Assembly (NCBI GenBank): GCA_945897785.1
Contig: CAMDGD010000001.1
Span: 1-64,000, forward strand
DNA length: 64,000 bases
Origin: Paludibacter jiangxiensis
GTDB lineage: Bacteria > Bacteroidota > Bacteroidia > Bacteroidales > Paludibacteraceae
Direction: 5' to 3'
Below the pieces are notes generated by a model that had not been told where the DNA came from, made no database searches, and saw nothing but the letters and a program-made list of their open reading frames with translations. Below, piece by piece: positions 57,922-64,000 of the stretch; position 1 is the stretch's first letter; each line of letters begins with the position of its first letter. The position numbers were made by a program, and so were the translations under genes.

Positions 57922-58737
57922 TTATATTGATAATGCATTAAGCATATTACCGTATACTGTATTCAAACTTGTAATTTGTTGAGCCATTTTAGACGCTTGA
58001 TCTTTGAACGAATCAACATCTTTCAAAGATTCTGAAACTGAAGCATTTATTTTAGATAAACCAGTATTTACAGATTTAATAGATTCACTTTGATCTCCTA
58101 CTGACTTTAATTGGATTTCGTAAATAGAATTAATTGCAGAAAGATTTTTATTTACATCTTTCATGGTTAGAATAAAACTAGCTGTTGACTCTTGAGCAGT
58201 ACCAAGTTCAGTTGCGATTGTTTTATATGAACCCACTAAAGCTTCTGATGAAGCATTAATTTGCACTTGTGTGTTGGTAAACCCTGCAACAGAATCAGAA
58301 GCAGCAGTCATATTTGACACCAAAGAACTTGTTGCACCAGCTAAAGCAGATAAATCTGATATCTTAGCAGCTGTATCAGATAACTTTGCAATACCTAATG
58401 ATAATTTATCCATTTCATCATTTGACATTGAAGAAACATTGTCTATATTTTGTAGTCCTTTTAAAGCTGTTCCACTCTCACCAATTTCGACATGTTCTTC
58501 TCCAGATAATTGAGGGAACACCTTTTCCCAATGAGGGGATTTGTGTGGATTTGCGAAAGCAGTAAGTGCAAATAAAACTGCCTCAGTACCCATTCCTGCT
58601 GTTAACATCATTGACGCTCCAGGCCAATGTTGAATTTTAAATAAGGCACCAACGATTACAATTGCTGCTCCAAAACTAAAAGCATAACCCACTACTCTCA
58701 TCCCTTGTGGGGTATCCATCCAATCTCCTATAGTCAT
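57922..58737 (-). CDS. gldL: Gliding motility/T9SS motor protein GldL (PorL)
   Basis: A 271-residue protein with two membrane helices (about 14-33 and 40-60, separated by the conserved FKIQHWPGA turn) and a cytoplasmic, Ser/Asp/Lys-rich helical tail (about 100-271), likely coiled-coil. The conserved Glu in the second helix (GMGTEAVLFAL) is the expected proton-path residue. Part of the GldLM motor. Confidence 0.95.
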   Translation of the reverse strand: MTIGDWMDTPQGMRVVGYAFSFGAAIVIVGALFKIQHWPGASMMLTAGMGTEAVLFALTAFANPHKSPHWEKVFPQLSGEEHVEIGESGTALKGLQNIDNVSSMSNDEMDKLSLGIAKLSDTAAKISDLSALAGATSSLVSNMTAASDSVAGFTNTQVQINASSEALVGSYKTIATELGTAQESTASFILTMKDVNKNLSAINSIYEIQLKSVGDQSESIKSVNTGLSKINASVSESLKDVDSFKDQASKMAQQITSLNTVYGNMLNALSI

Positions 58738-58776
58738 AATACTAAAAATTTAAGGTTAATAGAATTTATTATAATC

Positions 58777-60201
58777 TTATCTTTGTCCTTCAATAAAACT
58801 TCTGATACATCTAAAGCCGATATACGATTTGCTTTCTTGTTGATATTCATAAGTTCTAGCACCACATTGAAGATACGCACCAATATCTTTCCAAGATCCA
58901 CCTTTGATAACTTTTCTTCTTTTTACATCCGGATCAGATGTTTTTGCGTTTTGTTGATATTCAGGATTCATATCATGAACAAAGCTCAAAGTTGATTCAG
59001 TATAAACTGATGATGTCCATTCAGAAACATTTCCAGACATATCATAAATACCATAATCATTCGGAGGATATGCAGCAACAAAAGCTGTAATCATATAACC
59101 ATCATCAGTATAATTCCCTCTTAAAGGTTTAAAGTTGGCTAAGAAACAACCTTTAGCTGTTCTAATATAATTCCCTCCCCAAGGATACATTGCCAAATCT
59201 CTACCTCCACGAGCAGCATATTCCCATTCAGCTTCGGAAGGAAGCCTCCAATCTTGAACAAGAGGCCCTTTTGTAGCCACCTGATATCCATTAAACAAAC
59301 GAGTTCTCCAATGACAGAAGGCCACAGCTTGTTCCCATGTTACACCAACAACAGGATATTCTCCATAACCGGGATGCGACAAATACATTTTCATGTAAGG
59401 CTCATTGTAAGCATAAGTAAAGTCTCTAATCCAGCATAATGTGTCCGGATAAACATTTAATATCTTAGTAGAGATAAAATCTGCTCTTTTTTTCAATGGA
59501 CGATAAATTGTTCTATTAACAATAAATCCATTTTCGTCACGATAAGTAGTATCTTTTTTAATCATAACATCAGCACTATCTCTAGTTACTCCTAATCCAT
59601 CTGTACTTCTATCATACCCACTTTTCAATGAATTAAACTTATTGACTTTCATAGCTGCCTGTTTGTAATCCACAAAATCAAATTTATAATTCAACACTGT
59701 TCCATTTAACTGAGGCACTAATTCAATAGCATCTTCACCCACATAGTACATACTATCTAAAGCTCTTTTTTGATCTTCGTTAGCTCTACCCCAAGGAATA
59801 GGTTTGTCCCAATTTAAATGAGGAGGGATTTCATTTCCTTTACGGTCTTGTGTTATTTTATAAGCCTCATCACCTCCGATAGCCGGATTAGCAAGTCTTT
59901 CTCTGGCAATTGAATCGCGTACATAAATTATAAATTGACGATACTCACCATTAGTGACTTCAGTTTCGTCAATCCAAAATGCATCTACAGACACAGTTTT
60001 TGACTGTGAATTCATTGCCCAATTTGCATCTTGGTCGTTATTACCTGTGGTAAAAGACCCTCTATTAACAAACACCATCCCGAAAGGAGAAGGATCAGTC
60101 CAAGAACGAGAGAAAACACCAACCAACTCTCCGTTTCCTTGATTACTTCCGCAGCTAACTATAGCTAAAAGTAAGGTAGAAAAAATCAATAACTTTTTCA
60201 T
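58777..60201 (-). CDS. gldK: T9SS/gliding lipoprotein GldK (PorK)
   Basis: A 474-residue lipoprotein: lipobox IVSC with Cys17, then a formylglycine-generating-enzyme/SUMF1-like domain (GMVFVNRGSFTTGNN..., FWIDETEVTNGEYRQFI, ...PVVGVTWEQAVAFCHWRT, WRLPSEAEWEYAARGG, GNVSEWT, KGGSWKD). In T9SS this fold is structural, not catalytic; it builds the PorK-PorN ring. Gap to gldL 39 bp. Confidence 0.95.
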   Translation of the reverse strand: MKKLLIFSTLLLAIVSCGSNQGNGELVGVFSRSWTDPSPFGMVFVNRGSFTTGNNDQDANWAMNSQSKTVSVDAFWIDETEVTNGEYRQFIIYVRDSIARERLANPAIGGDEAYKITQDRKGNEIPPHLNWDKPIPWGRANEDQKRALDSMYYVGEDAIELVPQLNGTVLNYKFDFVDYKQAAMKVNKFNSLKSGYDRSTDGLGVTRDSADVMIKKDTTYRDENGFIVNRTIYRPLKKRADFISTKILNVYPDTLCWIRDFTYAYNEPYMKMYLSHPGYGEYPVVGVTWEQAVAFCHWRTRLFNGYQVATKGPLVQDWRLPSEAEWEYAARGGRDLAMYPWGGNYIRTAKGCFLANFKPLRGNYTDDGYMITAFVAAYPPNDYGIYDMSGNVSEWTSSVYTESTLSFVHDMNPEYQQNAKTSDPDVKRRKVIKGGSWKDIGAYLQCGARTYEYQQESKSYIGFRCIRSFIEGQR

Positions 60202-60230
60202 ATCAATTAATTATATATGTATTCACAAAT

Positions 60231-61178
60231 TTATAAAACTCTAACACTTTTATATTTATTCAATTTGTTTTTCTCCAAATTTATATTGTAACGCAAAACT
60301 AACTCAAGTGAGCCAAATGAATAAGCAATTATTCTTGTAGTTGGCAAATCGTAAGCAAAACCAACAGTTAAGCCGTTTATAAGATTAAGCCCTCCAAAAA
60401 AAACTATGCAATCTTGCAACCTCCAACTTAACCCCAACCAATACTTTTCATCTTTTTCTATGCGTGCACTTAGGTCCGATTGAAAAGAGATAAAATCTGT
60501 TTTTAGCAAAAGGGATGGTTTTACTACATACCTGACATTTTTTAAAGGTAGTGTGTATCCTGCTGTAAAGTAAGCTGTTCTACCAATAAAACTATTAATG
60601 TAATCATCCATTTCCAATTGAGGTTGAAATAAGTGCAAAACAGACAAACCAAGATAATAACGAGGGCTTACATACATTACCCCAAGACCATAATCCATTG
60701 CTACATCATTAACAGATTGCTTTGGAATTGCCATATCTCCACTAATATCATGGTAATCACTTTCAACTAAGCGAACACTGTCGCCATTTATTGTTTGACT
60801 TATAAAGCCAAGATTTGCACCAACATTCAGCGACGCTTCGCCTATTTGGTATTTTAAAGCATATTGAAAATTCACACTTTGGTTAGAAAAAATTCCAAAC
60901 TTGTCATTAACAAAAGCTATGCCAACACCTTGTTTCTTATCAAAAAAAGCTTTAAAAGGCATATTTGCAGCAAAAAAATTAGTTTGAGGGGCATTTGGAA
61001 TACCAACCCATTGTTGTCTATGCAAGCCTATTAAATTAATTCCTTTATTATTCGCCAAAACAGAAGGGTTATAACTTTCGGCAGCAAACATATACTGGCT
61101 TATTTGCGGATCACTCTGTCCTCTAACAGAGAAATTAAAAAAAAGCACGGAACAAAGTACTAAAAAAAAAAATCTCAT
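60231..61178 (-). CDS. porP: PorP/SprF-family T9SS outer-membrane protein
   Basis: A 315-residue protein with a signal peptide (1-20, near VRGQ) and a PorP/SprF barrel: SDPQISQYMFAAESYNPSVLAN, GLHRQQWVGIPNAPQT, VGIAFVNDKFGIFSNQ and the late FGGLNLINGLTVGFAYD. It is the first gene of the T9SS operon and 29 bp ahead of gldK. PorP works with PorK/N/E in anchoring the trans-envelope complex. Confidence 0.93.
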   Translation of the reverse strand: MRFFFLVLCSVLFFNFSVRGQSDPQISQYMFAAESYNPSVLANNKGINLIGLHRQQWVGIPNAPQTNFFAANMPFKAFFDKKQGVGIAFVNDKFGIFSNQSVNFQYALKYQIGEASLNVGANLGFISQTINGDSVRLVESDYHDISGDMAIPKQSVNDVAMDYGLGVMYVSPRYYLGLSVLHLFQPQLEMDDYINSFIGRTAYFTAGYTLPLKNVRYVVKPSLLLKTDFISFQSDLSARIEKDEKYWLGLSWRLQDCIVFFGGLNLINGLTVGFAYDLPTTRIIAYSFGSLELVLRYNINLEKNKLNKYKSVRVL

Positions 61179-61319
61179 ATTACCATTGCTTTTACTTGAA
61201 AAATACGCTAAACAATAAACCTTAATTCAGAAGCTTCAAAATTAATTAAAAAATTAAACTATCAGCTATTGAATCAAAACTATCTATACACGATAGGATA
61301 AGTTTCAATCAAAAACACA

Positions 61320-61541
61320 TCAATACTCTTCTTCATTAAAGAAAAAATCTTCTTTACTCGGATAATCAGGCCATATATCCTCAATACTTTCGTATATTTC
61401 ACCCTCATCTTCAATCTCTTGTAAATTTTCAATTACCTCTAAAGGGGCACATGATCGCATGGCATAATCTACTAATTCATCCTTTGTTGCCGGCCATGGG
61501 GCATCTTCTAATTTAGAAGCTAACTCTAGCGTCCAATACAT
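61320..61541 (-). CDS. DUF2795-family small acidic protein
   Basis: A 73-residue, strongly acidic protein (LEDAPWPATKDELVDYAMRSCAPLEVIENLQEIEDEGEIYESIEDIWPDYPSKEDF...). The ATKDELVDYA-like start is the DUF2795 signature. Common in Bacteroidota and of unknown function. A promoter sits 58 bp upstream; the gene stands alone between the T9SS operon and a methyltransferase. Confidence 0.85.
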   Translation of the reverse strand: MYWTLELASKLEDAPWPATKDELVDYAMRSCAPLEVIENLQEIEDEGEIYESIEDIWPDYPSKEDFFFNEEEY

Positions 61542-61934
61542 AATTATTAAGTCTTTGATCTTTTAATTCCTTGAGGTTTTCATCCCTTAAATTGCATGCA
61601 AAAATAAAAGAAAATATATTACAAACAATTTTTATATATAAAAAACTTCTACTGCCTTTGTAAATTCAGTGTTTACAAAAAAATCACACAAATCATGAAA
61701 AAAAATAGCTGTTTATTTTATTAAAATAAGAACATAAAAAAAATATTTAAAAAAAAAATATAAGTTATTAATAGAAAGAGTTTTAATCAATATTTAACCA
61801 AGAGCACATACAATAAGAATATTGCTCTTTAAAAACTTAAAGGTTATATATTCGCAGAAAAAATGTTTCACAACACATTTTACTATTACTACAAAAAACA
61901 AATCTACTACCACTTTTATAGCAAGCTGCTTTAT
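61542..61934. other. 393-bp AT-rich intergenic region
   Basis: Very AT-rich, with runs of A around 61735-61760. It contains the DUF2795 promoter at its left end. A short inverted repeat (AAGAGCA 61800-61806, TGCTCTT 61823-61829) is weak. I see no ORF or RNA gene. Confidence 0.45.
61599..61628 (-). promoter_or_regulatory. Promoter of the DUF2795 gene
   Basis: On the minus strand, -33 TTG (61628-61626) and -7 TATTTTTG (61606-61599) are 19 bp apart, a good Bacteroidota promoter match. Confidence 0.6.
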
Positions 61935-62699
61935 TTAAAACAACAAACGATAATTATGTTTGGTTAGTTTCATGTCAAAAAAAACAATCCCTAAGGTAAA
62001 CAAATCAAATGTAACGGTTACCTGAGAATGGGATAAAATTACAGTCCAAGCATCTTCCATTTCTCTAGAATAATGTATATCATCAAAAACAAATACTGTT
62101 TTCTCGTGCACTCTCGATAAACAAAGATTGAAATACCTCAAGGTAGCCTCTTTAGTGTGATTTGCATCAAAAAGAACAAAGTCAAGCGAATCTAGATTCG
62201 CTAAATGCTTAGCCAATGTAATATCAATATTTCCAACTATTATATTGACATTTTGAAGAGCGCACGAGGATAAAACTTGTTGAGCAATTTGAGCAATTTG
62301 CGGGCATCCTTCAAATGAATAAACGGTTGCTTTTGAGTCAACAGAGGCCAAATAAGCCGTAGTTATACCTAAAGAAGAGCCCAATTCAATAATAGTATTT
62401 GGTTTGAAAGTCCTTACTAAGCGAAATAAAAGTTGTGCATATCTTTTCTTACTAAGTGATTTTGTAGCAATATGTGCAACTTTTCGTTTACCTGACTCTC
62501 CTGTTCCAAAATCAGTAACAAATAATTCTTTTCTATCTTTGACTAACTTCTTGCGCAGGCTTTCAATCTTTTGAAAAACATAATACGGATGTCTTTCTTC
62601 GATAACATTTGTTATTAAATCGAAAGCAAAGGGAGAGTGAACACCGTAACCCCTTTTATGCCTTGCAAAAAACAAGTATTTGATAAACCTAAAAAACAT
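61935..62699 (-). CDS. Class I SAM-dependent methyltransferase
   Basis: A 254-residue protein with a Rossmann-type SAM site near residues 100-165: IIELGSSLGITTAYLAS (motif I), VYSFEGCPQIAQIA (acidic loop), and DFVLFDANHTKEATLRYF. The fold is like the O-methyltransferases of the CmoA/TrmO-like class; the H-containing FVLFDANH pattern is frequent in Bacteroidota homologues. Substrate unknown. Single gene. Confidence 0.82.
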   Translation of the reverse strand: MFFRFIKYLFFARHKRGYGVHSPFAFDLITNVIEERHPYYVFQKIESLRKKLVKDRKELFVTDFGTGESGKRKVAHIATKSLSKKRYAQLLFRLVRTFKPNTIIELGSSLGITTAYLASVDSKATVYSFEGCPQIAQIAQQVLSSCALQNVNIIVGNIDITLAKHLANLDSLDFVLFDANHTKEATLRYFNLCLSRVHEKTVFVFDDIHYSREMEDAWTVILSHSQVTVTFDLFTLGIVFFDMKLTKHNYRLLF

Positions 62700-62727
62700 A
62701 CTTGAAAAGATAAATATACCTTAAACA

Positions 62728-62761
62728 AAAACGCTTACAATCTATCGACCATAAGCGTTTT
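62728..62761 (-). terminator. Terminator of tRNA-Leu
   Basis: A 10-bp stem (AAAACGCTTA / TAAGCGTTTT) around a 14-nt loop lies just past the tRNA on its strand, followed by TTTTTGTTTAA. Confidence 0.65.
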
Positions 62762-62771
62762 ATTTAACTTG

Positions 62772-62855
62772 TACCCAGAGCCGGGATCGAACCGGCATGG
62801 AAATAAATCCACTGGTGTTTGAGACCAGCGCGTCTACCAATTCCGCCATCTGGGC
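62772..62855 (-). tRNA. tRNA-Leu (CAA anticodon)
   Basis: 84 nt class II tRNA; acceptor GCCCAGA/TCTGGGT (one G-U); anticodon loop CT-CAA-AC in a CTGGT/ACCAG stem; long variable arm; no encoded CCA. Confidence 0.94.
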
Positions 62856-62870
62856 ATTGAAATCGTGGTG

Positions 62871-62878
62871 CAAAAGTA
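62871..62878 (-). promoter_or_regulatory. Probable -7 element for tRNA-Leu
   Basis: The minus strand reads TACTTTTG, a perfect TAnnTTTG match 16 bp before the tRNA start. No clear -33. Confidence 0.45.
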
Positions 62879-62933
62879 ATATTTTTTTTACTTTTACCTA
62901 TTCGCTTATTCATTTTTTTTGAAATAGATACTA

Positions 62934-62968
62934 TTTGTTGCAATAAATAAAAAATGAGCGTATTTTAG
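62934..62968 (+). promoter_or_regulatory. Possible promoter for the mannose-1-P guanylyltransferase gene
   Basis: TTTG/TTG at 62934-62940 and TATTTTAG at 62961-62968 (20-bp spacing, one mismatch to TAnnTTTG), 46 bp before the ATG. Confidence 0.35.
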
Positions 62969-63013
62969 CAAGCTTAAAAATTACGAAATAACCATTTATA
63001 ACTAGCTCATTTT

Positions 63014-64000
63014 ATGAAAAATAACTATTGTGTAATCATGGCCGGCGGCATTGGAAGTAGATTTTGGCCGTTTAGCAGAAACGACAAACCAAAACAATTT
63101 CTTGATTTCTTCGGTACAGGAAAGTCGCTTTTACAAATGACTTTTAGTCGGTTCCAGCAAATTGTTCCGACAGAAAATATCATTATTGTCACCAATCAAC
63201 TATACAAAGACTTAATATTAGAGCAATTACCTGAAATTTCTTCGAAGCAAATTCTTCTTGAACCTTTACGTAGAAATACTGCCCCATGTATTGCTTATGC
63301 CATAAACAGAATACAATCAATTACAAGTGAAGCAAATATTATTATTACGCCATCTGATCACTTAATATTAAAAGAAGTTGATTTTATTCAAACTATAAAA
63401 ACAGGACTTGATTTTATTCAAGCAAACAATAGTTTGCTAACCTTAGGAATTAAACCAAACAGGCCGGAAACTGGATATGGATATATTCAAATTGAAGAAG
63501 GAAAAGGTGACTTACGAAAAGTAAAAACCTTTACAGAAAAACCAAATTTAGCGTTAGCGAAGGTATTTGTAGAGAGCGGTGAATTTTTCTGGAATTCAGG
63601 CATATTTCTTTGGAATTTACAGGCAATTACAGATGCTTTTAAGAATTTACTTCCTGAAGTTTCATCTAAATTTGAAAGTGGAAAGGCATATTATAACACC
63701 ACCGAAGAAAACGAGTTTATAAACAAGATTTACCCTTCTTGTCAGAATATTTCTATTGATTATGGCATCTTAGAGAAAGCGCCAAATGTACATGTGCTCT
63801 GTTCTGATTTCGGTTGGTCGGATTTAGGCACTTGGGGTTCCTTATATGATATTTCTCAGAAAGATGAACAAGAAAATGTATCGCTTAAGTCGTATACCCA
63901 ATACTATAACAGTTCAAAAAACATTGTAACAGTGTCGGAAGGGAAGTTGGCTGTAATTGAAGGATTAGAAGGATATATTGTTGCCGAGACCGACGATGTA
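63014..64000 (+). CDS. manC: Mannose-1-phosphate guanylyltransferase (partial, 5' end)
   Basis: 329 codons run off the right edge. The protein makes GDP-mannose for surface glycans. It has the nucleotide-binding signature MAGGIGSRFWPFSRNDKPKQFL (residues about 9-30), the EPLRRNTAPCI motif, the sugar-phosphate-binding FTEKPN, FFWNSGIFLWN, and IDYGILEKA...FGWSDLGTWGS. There is no sign yet of a second isomerase domain; the short length so far and the context suggest the single-domain form. Confidence 0.95.
   Translation, partial: MKNNYCVIMAGGIGSRFWPFSRNDKPKQFLDFFGTGKSLLQMTFSRFQQIVPTENIIIVTNQLYKDLILEQLPEISSKQILLEPLRRNTAPCIAYAINRIQSITSEANIIITPSDHLILKEVDFIQTIKTGLDFIQANNSLLTLGIKPNRPETGYGYIQIEEGKGDLRKVKTFTEKPNLALAKVFVESGEFFWNSGIFLWNLQAITDAFKNLLPEVSSKFESGKAYYNTTEENEFINKIYPSCQNISIDYGILEKAPNVHVLCSDFGWSDLGTWGSLYDISQKDEQENVSLKSYTQYYNSSKNIVTVSEGKLAVIEGLEGYIVAETDDV

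Noticed and set aside
61800-61829. Inverted repeat AAGAGCA/TGCTCTT
   Set aside because: Seven-bp arms with a 16-nt loop in very AT-rich DNA can occur by chance; no link to a gene end.

Overview
The window is an AT-rich chromosomal segment from a member of the Bacteroidota, most likely class Bacteroidia. Four signs point there: a type IX secretion (T9SS) core operon (porP-gldK-gldL-gldM-gldN), lineage-specific families (DUF6089, BT_3928-type DoxX, DUF1599, paired OmpH/Skp genes), promoters that fit TTTG-N19-TAnnTTTG, and initiation regions with little Shine-Dalgarno sequence. A Na+-translocating oxaloacetate decarboxylase operon suggests sodium bioenergetics and perhaps an anaerobic or fermentative life. 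There is no prophage, insertion sequence, CRISPR array or rRNA operon. Nearly everything is core genome.

Layout. 1-8.3 kb: envelope biogenesis on the minus strand (ybeY, then DUF6089-uppS-bamA-ompH-ompH-murI) and a SpmA/SpmB-type membrane protein. 8.6-13.2 kb: a 2-hydroxyacid dehydrogenase and the oadG-oadA-oadB sodium pump, with its own promoter, an intercistronic hairpin and a terminator. 13.3-19.4 kb: MlaE/MlaF lipid transporter parts, tpiA-BT_3928-DUF1599, a PadR/PspC pair behind a palindromic promoter, and DUF3467. 19.6-25.5 kb: cysK, a CPA2 antiporter, mnmA-lptB and a CAP-domain protein. 25.5-29.2 kb: an ECF sigma factor and its probable anti-sigma factor, divergent from a VWA-domain protein. 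29.3-33.6 kb: phoH, folC and a small redox-membrane cluster (b561-like protein, small TTG-start ORF, desulfoferrodoxin-like protein).

33.7-50.6 kb is translation and transcription machinery: an EF-G paralogue with degenerate GTPase motifs, then (minus strand, read from 49 kb down) tRNA-Thr, Tyr, Gly, Thr, tuf, tRNA-Trp, secE, nusG, rplK, rplA, rplJ, rplL, rpoB and rpoC, with hairpins on both sides of rpoB and a terminator after rpoC. Upstream lie rpsU-xer-hpf. 50.7-55.2 kb carries a possible FcoT-like protein, an aminopeptidase P, a thioredoxin-fold lipid/envelope protein, a gamma-carbonic anhydrase and two identical tRNA-Val genes. 55.3-61.2 kb is the T9SS operon. The end holds DUF2795, a methyltransferase, tRNA-Leu and the first 329 codons of a mannose-1-phosphate guanylyltransferase.

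No wholly new multi-gene system is evident. The most informative oddities are the EF-G-like protein that lacks the catalytic His of its G3 motif, an OadA with altered metal-site residues, the sigma/anti-sigma/VWA unit, the b561/desulfoferrodoxin-like cluster, and the PadR palindrome embedded in its promoter.
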